Origin: Acidovorax sp. NCPPB 3576
Lineage (GTDB): Bacteria > Pseudomonadota > Gammaproteobacteria > Burkholderiales > Burkholderiaceae_C
Length of the DNA: 64,000 bases
Reading direction: 5' to 3'
Assembly (NCBI RefSeq): GCF_028473605.1
Contig: NZ_CP097267.1
Span: 2,534,501 to 2,598,500 of the forward strand
Below the pieces are notes generated by a model. That model ran no database searches. It was given only the letters and a program-made list of their open reading frames with translations, and was not told the DNA's origin. A program made the translations under genes and the position numbers. Shown one piece after another: positions 9,151 to 19,983 of the stretch; the first letter of the stretch is position 1, and each line of letters opens with the position of its first letter.

Positions 9151-9208
9151 CGCTATATTTTTGATAGCACAATGCCCTAGTGAAACATGCGCTGGGCATT
9201 GATTTGAC
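9151..9208. repeat. Dispersed small repeat, copy A
   Basis: Contains TTTTTGATAGC, ATGCCCTAGTG and ATGCGCTGG in that order. The same blocks recur at 31261-31310 (inverted), 34037-34095 and 62648-62698. Here it lies just after gloA. This looks like a non-coding dispersed repeat family of the genome. Confidence 0.7.
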
Positions 9209-9222
9209 CTGAATCGAGAAAT

Positions 9223-9239
9223 CGCCAGCCAAGCTGGCG
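9223..9239 (+). terminator. Hairpin downstream of gloA
   Basis: CGCCAGC-CAA-GCTGGCG is a perfect 7-bp stem; a CTTTTT run follows after about 10 bases. It can end the thioesterase-gloA transcript. Confidence 0.5.
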
Positions 9240-9312
9240 GCCTGATCCTTTTTAGCCCATCGGCCCCCTGTCCGCCCGTCCTCGCGGGCTGGCCTGGCCT
9301 TGGCCCCAGCGG

Positions 9313-10515
9313 CTAGGCCTGCCCCTTGCGGGCCAACCGTGCCACCCAAGGACACGCCGCCACAGCCACCACGGCAACCACCGCGCCTGCCAGCGCCACG
9401 CTGCCCACGCCCCAAAGCGGAATGCTGGCGCCCCCCAGCATGGCGCCCAGCGCGATCCCGCCATTGGCCGCGGACACGTTCACCGTCCCGGCCAGCGCCT
9501 GCGCATCTGGCGCAGACTTCATCACCCGCAACTGGCAGATCGGATAAAGCGCCGTATTGGCTACGCCCCAGACCGCCAGCGCGATGACCAATCCAATGGG
9601 CTGCTGCGCCAACAGAACGACCGCCACCATGCCCACGGCCAGCATCACGCTGAATGCCGCCGTCGTCGCCAGAGGCTTGCGGTCCACCCACAGCCCGCCC
9701 AGCCAGTTGCCGATCAAGCCCACCGCACCGAATCCCATCAGCCACCAGCCCACATGCGACGGCGGCACCTGCGCCACCTGCTCCAGCAGTTCCGCCAAAT
9801 AGGTGTAGCCAGTGAACATCGCGGTGAACACCAGCACGGACAAAACCACGTTGGCGACGAAGGCGGAATTGCGCAGGATGCGCGCCTGCTCCGCAAAGCC
9901 CACGCGGCGGCCGGCCTTCATGGTGGGCATGGCGATCAGCAGCAACGCCGCGACCAGCAACGACAGACCCGCCAAAATCCAGAAAGCGGCGCGCCAGCCG
10001 ATCGCATCGCCCGCCAGCGTGCCGAGCGGAATGCCGAACAACATGGCGCCCGAAATGCCCAAATAGACCATCGACACGGCCCTACCCGCCCGCTGCGGCC
10101 CGGCCAACTGTGCGGCCGTCTCGCTGGCGGTTCCCCAGAACACCGGCAAAGCCAGGGCGGGCACGATGCGGGCAATCGCCAAGACCCACAGGTTCGGCGC
10201 CATCGCCGCGACGGCATTCGATACGGCAAACAGCACCAGCACCGCCATGAATAACCGCTTGCGTTCGATGTGCCCCAGCCATGCCGTCAACACCGGCCCG
10301 CACAGCATCACGACCACGGCAAATAGCGTCACCAATTGGCCGGCAGTGGAAACCGAAACGCCGAGGTCTCTGGCCAGCGCGGGCAACAGGCCCACCATGA
10401 GGAATTCGGTGGTGACGATCACGAACGCGGCCACCGCCAGGGCAACGATGGACGATGTGCCGGTTTTCGCGCCGGTCGATTCGATGGAGGGAGGCTCTGT
10501 GGCGAGCGTGGACAT
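9313..10515 (-). CDS. MFS efflux transporter (DHA1/AraJ-like)
   Basis: A 400-residue protein with 12 likely membrane helices. The first helix region IVALAVAAFVIVTTEFLMVGLLPALARDLGVS is typical of the DHA1 group that exports drugs, sugars or nucleosides (AraJ, YdhP, NepI relatives). ATG 10515 was chosen because the protein then starts about 25 residues before helix 1; further upstream codons read through the regulatory gap. It is divergent from a LysR-type gene, which probably controls it through the palindrome at 10591-10607. Substrate unknown. Confidence 0.85.
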   Translation of the reverse strand: MSTLATEPPSIESTGAKTGTSSIVALAVAAFVIVTTEFLMVGLLPALARDLGVSVSTAGQLVTLFAVVVMLCGPVLTAWLGHIERKRLFMAVLVLFAVSNAVAAMAPNLWVLAIARIVPALALPVFWGTASETAAQLAGPQRAGRAVSMVYLGISGAMLFGIPLGTLAGDAIGWRAAFWILAGLSLLVAALLLIAMPTMKAGRRVGFAEQARILRNSAFVANVVLSVLVFTAMFTGYTYLAELLEQVAQVPPSHVGWWLMGFGAVGLIGNWLGGLWVDRKPLATTAAFSVMLAVGMVAVVLLAQQPIGLVIALAVWGVANTALYPICQLRVMKSAPDAQALAGTVNVSAANGGIALGAMLGGASIPLWGVGSVALAGAVVAVVAVAACPWVARLARKGQA

Positions 10516-10590
10516 GGGCACGACTTTCTTTTGGATCAGCGCACCGAGCTTATTCAATCCATGCTTTCCGCTGTAAGAAGGTTTTTCCTG

Positions 10591-10607
10591 ATTCAATGGA
10601 AATGAAT
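10591..10607. promoter_or_regulatory. Palindrome between divergent MFS and LysR genes
   Basis: ATTCA-N7-TGAAT is a perfect 5-bp dyad and includes the T-N11-A pattern that LysR-type proteins bind. It lies 76 bp from the MFS start and 29 bp from the LysR start. Confidence 0.45.
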
Positions 10608-10635
10608 TCTTTAATTGATGGAGTCAGCCACCGCC

Positions 10636-11541
10636 ATGAATAGCTCAGAACGCCTGAAAGGCATCGACGTTTTCGTCGCAGTCGCCGCTGCGGGAAGCTT
10701 CGCGGCGGCAGCGGATCGGCTGAACCTCACCGCGTCTGCGGTCGGCAAATCCATCGCACGGCTGGAAAACCGGTTGAACACCCGTCTCTTCGAACGCACC
10801 ACCCGAAAGCTGCAGCTGACCGATGCCGGCGCCGCCTTCCACCGTGTCTGCCTGCGTGTTCTGGAAGACATCGAGTCGGCGGAGCGCGTTTTGGCATCGG
10901 ACACCTCCGAGCCATCCGGCCGCCTGCGCGTGGACGTGCCCGCCACCTTTGGCCGCCGTCAGGTGATGCCGTTGCTGATGGCTTTCGCGGCCGATCACCC
11001 TGCCGTTCAGCTGCACATTTCATTCACTGACCGCTTCGTGGACGTGGTGGATGACGGCATCGACGTGGCCGTGCGCATAGGCGGCGGCGATATCTGGCCC
11101 GCGAACCTCGGGCACCGGTTCCTCGGCAAGGAGCGCCTGATCTTCTGTGCGTCACCCGCCCATGTGACGCGCAAGGGCGTACCCGCCACGCTCCAAGATC
11201 TGTCGTTGCATGACGCGATCACCTACGGCCGCGCGGATGGCGCTGTCAGTCCGTGGCTGATCTGCGCCGGCGCAGGCCCCGCGGAGCGCCGCGCGGTGGA
11301 CAGCCGGATCGTGGTCGGTGATGGGGAGGCGCAACTGGATGCCGTGCTGGGCGGGCTGGGTATTGCACAGATGGCAACATGGCTTGCAGGGGATGCGCTT
11401 CGCGCGGGGCAACTGGTGCCGATCCTGCCTCAACACGATCTGGAAGGATTGCCGCTGCATGTCGTCTGGCCTCGAAGCAAGCAATTGCTGGCAAAGGTCG
11501 ATCGCTTGCTGAGCCACCTGGCCGAGCATTTACGGATATAG
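10636..11541 (+). CDS. LysR-family transcriptional regulator
   Basis: A 301-residue regulator. Residues 1-60 form the LysR winged helix (FVAVAAAGSFAAAADRLNLTASAVGKSIARLE), and the rest is the periplasmic-binding-protein-like effector domain (QLHISFTDRFVDVVDDGIDVAVRIG). I use ATG 10636, which begins with the usual MNSSERLKGIDVF; in-frame ATGs at 10615 and 10618 would add seven residues. It is divergent from the MFS exporter and probably activates or represses it. The group is close to the LysR proteins that guard small exporters; the inducer is unknown. Confidence 0.9.
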   Translation: MNSSERLKGIDVFVAVAAAGSFAAAADRLNLTASAVGKSIARLENRLNTRLFERTTRKLQLTDAGAAFHRVCLRVLEDIESAERVLASDTSEPSGRLRVDVPATFGRRQVMPLLMAFAADHPAVQLHISFTDRFVDVVDDGIDVAVRIGGGDIWPANLGHRFLGKERLIFCASPAHVTRKGVPATLQDLSLHDAITYGRADGAVSPWLICAGAGPAERRAVDSRIVVGDGEAQLDAVLGGLGIAQMATWLAGDALRAGQLVPILPQHDLEGLPLHVVWPRSKQLLAKVDRLLSHLAEHLRI

Positions 11542-11625
11542 GTCCGTGACGACAAGCGTGCTCGCAAGCGGTTCAGTCGCCGCGAGCCGCTTCCAAACAA
11601 AACGCCAGCCGCAGCGCCAATGCGG

Positions 11626-12066
11626 CTATCCGTTGGAGATCATTTTTTTCATCGAAGGCGCCGGATGGAGTGCATATCCTGCCTTCTCGTAAAAAAGAAT
11701 GGCCTCTTGTCGCGCATCGAGGAATATTGCTGTCATTTCGCGTGCACGGGCATCGGCTTCTGCGTAGGCCATCAGCGCATAGCCTGCCCCACTTCCACGG
11801 GCTTCATGGTCCACCACAAGGTCATCCACATGAAGGTATGCACCCCGCGCCAACGTGTGCACGGGTCTCATTCCCATGACGCCAACGAGCAGATCGGCTT
11901 GAAAGGCCCCGATCAGTTCATAGCCAGACAACGATTGCCGGCGCACCCGCAGCAAGAACTCGGCTTGATTCAGTGAGCGCAACTGACGCATCACTGGAAA
12001 AGCCAGCTCCCATTCGGTAGGGGAGAGCTTTCTGATTTCGAGAATGGCGGCTCGATCGACGTTCAT
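11626..12066 (-). CDS. GNAT-family N-acetyltransferase
   Basis: A 146-residue GNAT enzyme: the acetyl-CoA loop appears as [14 protein letters not shown] (about residues 86-99), and the C-terminal LFYEKAGY motif is typical. It would move an acetyl group from acetyl-CoA to an amine; the acceptor cannot be predicted. It starts eight bases after eda on the same strand and may be the last gene of the hexonate operon, though its link to that pathway is not obvious. Confidence 0.75.
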   Translation of the reverse strand: MNVDRAAILEIRKLSPTEWELAFPVMRQLRSLNQAEFLLRVRRQSLSGYELIGAFQADLLVGVMGMRPVHTLARGAYLHVDDLVVDHEARGSGAGYALMAYAEADARAREMTAIFLDARQEAILFYEKAGYALHPAPSMKKMISNG

Positions 12067-12073
12067 GGTTGAT

Positions 12074-12741
12074 TTAAACCTTCGCGCGCAGCGCCACGGC
12101 CCCTCGCGCCAGTTCCGTTACCCGCGCCCAGTCCCCCTGCGCCAGCGCATCCCCCGGCACCAGCCACGACCCGCCCACGCAGGCCACATTCCCAAGCGCC
12201 AGAAACTCCGCCGCATTGCCCGGCTGGATCCCGCCCGTGGGGCAGAAGACCACATCGCCGAACGGCCCCTGCCATGCCTTGAGCATGGCCAAGCCACCGG
12301 CCTGAACGGCGGGGAAGAACTTCAGCGCATTGAAGCCCTCTTCCTGCGCCATCATGATTTCGCTGCCTGTTGCCACGCCGGGCAGCAGCGGCAGCCCCAG
12401 GTCGCGGCAGGCGCGGCCGACCGCGGGGGTGAAGCCCGGACTCACCGCGAAGCGGGCCCCTGCGCGGGCGGCGGCCTGGGCGTCGGCCGCGCTGCGCACG
12501 GTGCCGGCGCCGACCACCGCTTCGGGCACGCCGCGGGCGATGGCTTCCATGCAGGCCAGGGCCTGCGGGGTGCGCAGCGTCACCTCCAGCATGCGGATGC
12601 CGCCGGCCACCAGGGCGCGGGCCATGGGCACGGCGTGAGCCACGTCGTTCAGCACAATGACCGGAATGACCGGTGCGTCGCGCATGACCTGCACGGCGGT
12701 GAAGGCCGAGTTGCCGTGGTTCTGGTTGGTGTCGTCGTCGT

Positions 12742-12751
<10 letters not shown>
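12074..12751 (-). CDS. eda: KDPG aldolase (2-keto-3-deoxy-6-phosphogluconate aldolase)
   Basis: A 225-residue class I aldolase that splits KDPG into pyruvate and glyceraldehyde 3-phosphate, the last step of the Entner-Doudoroff pathway. The general base is E56 in RMLEVTLRT and the Schiff-base lysine is K144 in [13 protein letters not shown] and TGGI phosphate-loop motifs are present. It begins inside the 3' end of edd (10-base overlap), so the two are co-translated. Confidence 0.95.
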
Positions 12752-14550
<1,799 letters not shown>

Positions 14551-14699
14551 GCTGGCAGTGTTGGCAACGGGCTGGCGGAGCGCCCATGGTAAACCCGCAG
14601 GCCGCTCCGTCTGTAGGCAAGGGGCATGTCTCCACCTCCCCCAATCCCTGGCCGCAGAGCGGCTGGCGGGCGGGGTGGGAGGTGTCCAGGCGTGCCGGT

Positions 14700-15710
14700 T
14701 TATTGGGCGCCGCGGGCCTGCTTGACGGCGGCGTTCACCGCGTCCCAGGTGTCCTGCCCGACCGATTTGGCGATGCCGGTGTTCACGCTGGCGAGCTTTT
14801 CGCGCATGCGGTTGGCCTCCGCCACGGGCAGTTCGTTGACCTGCATGCCCTTGGTCTTGAGGTCGGCCAGGGCCTTGGCGGCTTCTTCGCGCGTGTCCTT
14901 GCGCTCGAAGTCGCGGCTCTTGACGGCGGCGTCCTGCAGCACCTTCTTTTCCGCGGCGGAGAGGGTGTCCCACCACTTCTTGCTGACGGTGACGATCCAC
15001 GGGCTATAGACGTGGTTGGTCACCGTGAGGTACTTCTGCACTTCGTAGAACTTGCTCGACACGACCGTATTGAACGGGTTCTCCTGCCCATCGACCGCGC
15101 GCGTTTCCAGGGCGGTGAACAGTTCGGAGAACGGCAGCGGCACCGCGTTGGCGCCCAGGGCCTTGAAGCTGTCGAGGAACACGTTGTTCTGCATCACGCG
15201 CAGCTTGATGTCGCCCAGGTCTTCCAGCTTGTTGACGGGTCGCTTGCTGTTGGTGAGGTTGCGAAAGCCGTTCTCCCAATAGACCAGCCCGACCATGCCC
15301 TTGGGCTCCAGCTTGGCCTTGACCTTTTCGCCGACCGGGCCGTCGAGCACCGCATCGGCTTCCTTCACGTTGTTGAAGAGGAACGGCGTGTCCCACACCG
15401 CCATCTCGGGCGCGATGCCCACCAGCGTGGCGGTGGAGCCCACCATCATTTCCTGCGCGCCGCCGATCAGCGCCTGCTGCATCTGGGTGTCGGAGCCCAG
15501 GGCGGCGTTGCCGATGGTCCGCACCTTCATCTTGCCGCCGGTGGCCTTCTCGACTTCCTGCGCGAACAGGCGCGCCGCGCGGCCCTGGTTGGAATCATCG
15601 ACCAGGCCGTAGCCGAAGCGCACGAGGCGCGGCTTGAAGTCCTGGGCCTGGGCGGCCCCGGCGGCCACGAGTGCGGCCACCAGGCCGGCGAGAGCGAAAC
15701 GGATGCGCAT
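14700..15710 (-). CDS. TRAP transporter solute-binding protein (DctP family)
   Basis: A 336-residue periplasmic protein with a clear signal peptide ([23 protein letters not shown], cleavage after AQA). The mature part has the DctP fold, including the conserved arginine region DIKLRVMQN that binds the substrate carboxylate. AAGGAG lies eight bases before ATG 15710. Location between the TRAP membrane genes and edd suggests a sugar acid such as gluconate as ligand. Substrate assignment is from context only. Confidence 0.9.
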   Translation of the reverse strand: MRIRFALAGLVAALVAAGAAQAQDFKPRLVRFGYGLVDDSNQGRAARLFAQEVEKATGGKMKVRTIGNAALGSDTQMQQALIGGAQEMMVGSTATLVGIAPEMAVWDTPFLFNNVKEADAVLDGPVGEKVKAKLEPKGMVGLVYWENGFRNLTNSKRPVNKLEDLGDIKLRVMQNNVFLDSFKALGANAVPLPFSELFTALETRAVDGQENPFNTVVSSKFYEVQKYLTVTNHVYSPWIVTVSKKWWDTLSAAEKKVLQDAAVKSRDFERKDTREEAAKALADLKTKGMQVNELPVAEANRMREKLASVNTGIAKSVGQDTWDAVNAAVKQARGAQ

Positions 15711-15768
15711 TGCTTGTCTCCTTATGTTGAAAACGCTGACGAAAAATGAAAATGGCTGGACAGACGGG

Positions 15769-17049
15769 TCAGTGCATCCAGCGCAGCGGGCCGGTGATGA
15801 GCACCGGGAACAGCACGAACAGCACCAGCAGCACCATGTACATCAGCAGGAACGGCGTCGTTCCCTTGATGACGGTCTCCATCCGCAAGCCGCCCACCCC
15901 CGCCACCACGTTCTGCACCGTGCCGACGGGTGGCGTGATGAGGCCGAGCGATCCCACATAGATGAACATGAAGCCGAAGTACACCGGATCGATGCCGGCC
16001 TTCACCGCCAGCGGCAGGCACACCGGCCCGAAGATCAGGATGGTGGGCGTGAGGTCCATGGCCGTGCCCACGACCAGCAGGAACAGCATCATCAGCGCCA
16101 TGAACACGATGGGATTGCCCATTACCCCGGAGAAGCTGTCCGCCAGCATGGCGGGCAGGTCGGCCAGGGTGATCATGTAGGCCGTCACGGTGGCCGCGCC
16201 GCACAGGAACATCACCACGGCGGTGGTCTTGCCCGCCGCCAGGAACACCTCGTACAACTGGGGCCAGGTGAGTTCCCGATAGACGAACATCGACACGAAC
16301 AGGGCATAGACCGCGGCCACCACGGCGGCTTCCGTCGGCGTGAAGATGCCGCCCTTGAGACCGCCCAGGATGATGACCGGCATCATCATGGCCCAGAAAC
16401 TGCGGACCAGCGCCTTCATGCGCGCGCCCCACGCCACGCGCTCCATGGACGGCAACTGGTGCTTGCGGGCGATCCACCACCAGGCCAGGATCAGGAAGAT
16501 GCCCATCATCAGGCCGGGAAACACCCCCGCCAGGAACAGCTTGCTGATGGAGGTGTTGGTCGTCACCCCGTAGATCACGAAGGGCATCGACGGCGGAATG
16601 ATCGGCGCGATGATGCCGCCCGATGCCAGCAGGCCCGCGCTGTAGCTGGGCGGGTAGTTCTGCTGGCGCATCATCGGCAGCAGGATGGTGGCCAGGGCCG
16701 CGGTGTCGGCGATGGCCGAGCCGCTCATCGAGGCCAGCAGCACCGCGGCGCCGATGGCCACGAAACCCAGGCCCCCGCGGATGTGGCCCACGAAGGCGCG
16801 CGCCAGGTCGATGATGCGGCGCGACAGCCCGCCCGCATTCATCAGCTCGCCCGCCAGGATGAAGAACGGCACCGCCAGCAGCGGAAAGTTGTCGAAGCCG
16901 GCCTGCAGGTTCTGCGCGAGCAGCTGCGAATCGAAAAAATCGAGGTGCCACATCAGGGCCACGCCCGTCAGCACCAGCGCGTGGGCGATCGGCATGCCGA
17001 TCACCATGCCGCCGATGAGCACCAGCAGAAAAATCGCGGTCACGATCAT
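15769..17049 (-). CDS. TRAP transporter large permease (DctM family)
   Basis: A 426-residue membrane protein with the DctM pattern: GMPIAHAL near the start, the SGSAIADTAAL motif (about residues 111-121), and IIPPSMPFVIYG (about 150-161). It forms the Na+-driven channel of the tripartite transporter with the Q and P proteins encoded on either side. The spacing to dctQ is ten bases, so the subunits are translated from one message. Confidence 0.93.
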   Translation of the reverse strand: MIVTAIFLLVLIGGMVIGMPIAHALVLTGVALMWHLDFFDSQLLAQNLQAGFDNFPLLAVPFFILAGELMNAGGLSRRIIDLARAFVGHIRGGLGFVAIGAAVLLASMSGSAIADTAALATILLPMMRQQNYPPSYSAGLLASGGIIAPIIPPSMPFVIYGVTTNTSISKLFLAGVFPGLMMGIFLILAWWWIARKHQLPSMERVAWGARMKALVRSFWAMMMPVIILGGLKGGIFTPTEAAVVAAVYALFVSMFVYRELTWPQLYEVFLAAGKTTAVVMFLCGAATVTAYMITLADLPAMLADSFSGVMGNPIVFMALMMLFLLVVGTAMDLTPTILIFGPVCLPLAVKAGIDPVYFGFMFIYVGSLGLITPPVGTVQNVVAGVGGLRMETVIKGTTPFLLMYMVLLVLFVLFPVLITGPLRWMH

Positions 17050-17059
17050 GTCCAGCCCC

Positions 17060-17620
17060 TTATTCGATGTCGCCCGCCGGGCCGGCCGGCGTGGGCGGCT
17101 CGCCGCGCAGCAGGTCGAACACCAGCGCCACCAGCAGACCGGCCGCCAGCACCAGCGTGGCGGCAGCGGCCAGCGCCAGGGGATAGCCCAGCACCGTGCT
17201 GTAGCTGCTCATGCCGGCCACCACCTGCTCCCAGGAGCCTTTCAACAGCAGCACCATGCACACCGCCACGAGCAATTGGCTCACCCAGAACAGGCCCTTG
17301 CGCGCTCCGCCCTTCACGCGCGATGTGAGCATGTCGAAGCCCAGATGCTTGCCCTCGAAGGCCGCGACGATGGAGCCCACCGCCACCAGCCACACGAACA
17401 GCAGGCGCGAGACCTCCTCGTACGACACGATGCTGGTGTGGAACACATAGCGCAGCACCACGTTGACGAACACCGCCACCACCATGCCGGCGAGCGCCAG
17501 CACCATGAACAGTTCGGCCAGCCGCTGCAGTGCCGGCTTGCGGCGGGGCGGCTCTGCCGTGGAAGAAGACGGGGTGGAAGGGGCGGCCGGATCCCTCATC
17601 GGCGGCTGCGGAATGCTCAT
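17060..17620 (-). CDS. TRAP transporter small permease (DctQ family)
   Basis: A 186-residue protein with four predicted membrane helices preceded by a proline-rich N-terminal tail of about 30 residues. The motif VNVVLRYVFHTSIVSYEEVSRLLFVW is typical of DctQ. It overlaps the gntK stop by four bases (ATGA), placing transporter and kinase in one operon. Confidence 0.9.
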   Translation of the reverse strand: MSIPQPPMRDPAAPSTPSSSTAEPPRRKPALQRLAELFMVLALAGMVVAVFVNVVLRYVFHTSIVSYEEVSRLLFVWLVAVGSIVAAFEGKHLGFDMLTSRVKGGARKGLFWVSQLLVAVCMVLLLKGSWEQVVAGMSSYSTVLGYPLALAAAATLVLAAGLLVALVFDLLRGEPPTPAGPAGDIE

Positions 17621-18195
17621 GCGTTGTCTCCTGCCGCTGGGCCGCGGCCTGTTTTTTCAGGGGCGAAACCCTGGGGGCCGCGCACCCAGGCCACGGCGTC
17701 CTGCACCAGCGTGGCGATGGGCTGGGTGGCATCGAGCGTCAGCACGCCGGGCTCGCCCTCGGGCGATTCCAGCGTGGCGAACTGGTCGGCCACCAGCGCG
17801 GGCGAAAAGAAATGGCCGGGCCGCGACTGCACCCGCACCAAGGCTTCGTCGTATTCCAGCTTCAGGAAGACGAAGCCGAGCGCCGGGTGCGCCTCGCGCA
17901 GGCGGTCACGGTATTTGCGGCGCAGCGCGGAACACGTCAGCACCACGCCCTGCCCGCCTTCGCTGGAGGCCAGCAACCCGGCCAGCCGACCGAGCCAGCC
18001 AGCGCGGTCGGCATCGGTCAGCGGCGTGCCGGCCCGCATCTTGGCGATGCTCTCGGGGGCGTGGTACGCGTCGCCTTCGTGCAGCGTCCAGCCCAGGGCC
18101 TGCGCGCAGGACTCGCCCACGCTGGATTTGCCGCAGCCCGATACGCCCATCACGACGATGGCCTGGGGGCGAAAGATTGAGATAGCGCTATCCAT
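17617..18195 (-). CDS. gntK: Gluconokinase
   Basis: A 192-residue kinase that phosphorylates gluconate to 6-phosphogluconate. The P-loop is VMGVSGCGKSSVGE (about residues 15-28), and CSALRRKYRDRLR and HFFSPALVADQFATLE are characteristic of GntK. The start ATG 18195 gives MDSAISIF; codons 2-6 are themselves a palindrome (GATAGCGCTATC) matching the upstream operator. It is the first gene of the hexonate operon and the C-terminus is slightly longer than usual. The regulator is the divergent LacI-type gene. Confidence 0.93.
   Translation of the reverse strand: MDSAISIFRPQAIVVMGVSGCGKSSVGESCAQALGWTLHEGDAYHAPESIAKMRAGTPLTDADRAGWLGRLAGLLASSEGGQGVVLTCSALRRKYRDRLREAHPALGFVFLKLEYDEALVRVQSRPGHFFSPALVADQFATLESPEGEPGVLTLDATQPIATLVQDAVAWVRGPQGFAPEKTGRGPAAGDNA
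18181..18192. promoter_or_regulatory. Operator inside the first codons of gntK
   Basis: GATAGCGCTATC is a perfect 12-bp palindrome overlapping codons 2-5 of gntK. Its core ATAGCGCTAT is identical to the core of the operator at 18314-18329. The centres lie 135 bp apart, about 13 helical turns. Confidence 0.65.
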
Positions 18196-18313
18196 TGCAT
18201 TTGAAGAAATGCGGTGGGGCCTGGGGGCCGCACCGCCGGTTGCAGGGCTGGGTGGCATGGAGGGCAACACCGGCAGAGACGCCGCAGGCCCCCAATGCTT
18301 GTTTACCCTGTGA

Positions 18314-18329
18314 AAGATAGCGCTATCTT
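18314..18329. promoter_or_regulatory. Operator between gntK and the LacI-type repressor gene
   Basis: AAGATAGCGCTATCTT is a perfect 16-bp palindrome with a central CG step, as expected for LacI/GntR-family repressors. It lies 38 bp before the repressor start and could control both directions. Confidence 0.7.
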
Positions 18330-18366
18330 AGGAAACAATGCCACCCAGACTGCTCCGGATTAACCC

Positions 18367-19395
18367 TTGACCGACGCCACCCGACGCCCCCGCCGTTCCA
18401 GCGGCCGCATCACGCTCGATGACGTGGCGCGCGATGCCGCCGTGAGTCCCATCACCGTGTCTCGCGTGCTGCGCGGCGAACGCAGCGTGGACGCACAACT
18501 GGCCGAGCGCGTGCGCGCCTCGGCCGACCGCCTGGGCTACGTGCCCGACCCGGCGGCACGCGCCCTCGCCTCCCAGCGAAGCACCCAGGTATTGGTGCTG
18601 GTGCCCATGCTCTCCAACACGCTCTTCGTCGATCTGCTGGAGGCCGTGCACCGCACACTGTTCCCCGAGGGCTTTCACCCCCTCATCGGCGTGACCCACT
18701 ACGACACCACCGAAGAGGAACTGCTGCTGCGCACCTACCTGCCCCACCGGCCCGCTGGCCTGCTGGTGACCGGCTTTGACCGCAGCGAAACCGCGCGCCA
18801 GCTCATCGCCCGCAGCGGCGTGCCCTGCGTGCACCTGATGGAAACCAGCACGGCGCCGGACGTCGCCTGCGTGGGCTTTTCGCAGACCGATGCGGGCGCT
18901 GCCATCACCCGCCACCTGCTGGACCGGGGCCGCCGACGCATCGCCTTTTGCGCCGCGCAACTGGACCCGCGCACGCTGCAACGCGCCGAAGGCTACCGGC
19001 GCTGCCTGCGCGAGGCCGGCCTGTACGACCCGGCCTTGGAAGTGTTGAGCCCGGAGCGCTCTTCAGTGGCTTTGGGCGCGCGGCTTTTCGAAGAAGTGGT
19101 GCGACGCATGCCGGAAGTGGATGCCATCTTTTTTTGCAACGACGATATCGCCCAGGGCGGGCTTCTGGCCGCCAACCGGCTGGGCGTGGCCGTGCCCGCG
19201 CAGATCGCGGTGGCAGGCTTCAACGACCTGGCCGGCAGCGACCAGATGGTGCCGCCGCTCACCACCGTGCGCACGCCGCGCGCCGAAGTCGGGCGCGCCG
19301 GCGCGGCGATGCTGCTCGGGCTGATGCGCGGCGCGCCCAACGGGCCGGGCTGCGTCGAGCTGGGCTACGAACTCATCGTGCGCGGCAGCACCTGA
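18367..19395 (+). CDS. LacI-family repressor of the gluconate operon
   Basis: A 342-residue regulator. The N-terminal helix-turn-helix reads ITLDDVARDAAVSPITVSRVLRG (residues 15-37), followed by a hinge and a sugar-binding-protein-like domain. No ATG is available before the helix-turn-helix; TTG 18367 is the only sensible start. A ten-codon frame (ATG 18338) ends at TGA 18368-18370, overlapping that TTG, so translation may be coupled to a leader peptide. By position and by the paired operators it should repress gntK-TRAP-edd-eda until gluconate or a derivative is present. Confidence 0.9.
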   Translation: MTDATRRPRRSSGRITLDDVARDAAVSPITVSRVLRGERSVDAQLAERVRASADRLGYVPDPAARALASQRSTQVLVLVPMLSNTLFVDLLEAVHRTLFPEGFHPLIGVTHYDTTEEELLLRTYLPHRPAGLLVTGFDRSETARQLIARSGVPCVHLMETSTAPDVACVGFSQTDAGAAITRHLLDRGRRRIAFCAAQLDPRTLQRAEGYRRCLREAGLYDPALEVLSPERSSVALGARLFEEVVRRMPEVDAIFFCNDDIAQGGLLAANRLGVAVPAQIAVAGFNDLAGSDQMVPPLTTVRTPRAEVGRAGAAMLLGLMRGAPNGPGCVELGYELIVRGST

Positions 19396-19869
19396 TCACC
19401 GATCCAGCGCGGGGATGGCCAGCGGTGCGCCGCGCTGGTGCGCGTCCAGAACGATCTGCGTGGTGAAGCTGCGCACGTTGGGGTCGTGCAGCAGGCATGC
19501 TTCGCAAAAAGCCTCGTAGGCCGCCAGGTCGGGCACGATGACAACGAGCACATAGTCCACGCTGCCGGCCACGCCGTAGCACTGCTGCACCTCGCCGCGC
19601 TGCCCCACGGTCTCCCGGAAGGCCCGCGTGGCGCGTGCCGATTCGTCGATCAGATCGACCTGCACGATGGCCGTGATGCCCAGGCCCAGCCGGGTGCAAT
19701 CGAGCTGGGCGGTCTCTGCACGGATGACGCCCGCCTCCCGCAGGCGCTTCAACCGCCTTTGCACGGCGGCGGGGGACAGGCCGATGCGCGCACCGATCTG
19801 CTCGCTGGGCACGCGGGTGTCCCGCTGGTAGAGGTCAAGGATCTGTCGGTCGAAGGCGTCGAGGGTCAT
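19396..19869 (-). CDS. Lrp/AsnC-family transcriptional regulator
   Basis: A 157-residue regulator: residues 1-60 hold the AsnC-type helix-turn-helix (DTRVPSEQIGARIGLSPAAVQRRLKRLREAGVI), and the C-terminal part is the amino-acid-sensing domain with VAGSVDYVLVVIVPD. It starts at ATG 19869 and diverges from the PLP dehydratase gene, which it probably controls in response to an amino acid. Confidence 0.92.
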   Translation of the reverse strand: MTLDAFDRQILDLYQRDTRVPSEQIGARIGLSPAAVQRRLKRLREAGVIRAETAQLDCTRLGLGITAIVQVDLIDESARATRAFRETVGQRGEVQQCYGVAGSVDYVLVVIVPDLAAYEAFCEACLLHDPNVRSFTTQIVLDAHQRGAPLAIPALDR

Positions 19870-19983
19870 GGCGTCGGAGGGGCGCGAAAAAGCTGCACGA
19901 AAGGCACCCCGGATGCGGCGAAGCGTTGCGCCAGGGGGTGGAATCGCGGCCCGACGCACCGCCCCGGTTCGCATACTTTGGGC

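Noticed and set aside
15634..17328. Long plus-strand frame opposite the TRAP genes
   Set aside because: Antisense shadow of GC-rich coding DNA; histidine/glutamine-rich translation with no domain.
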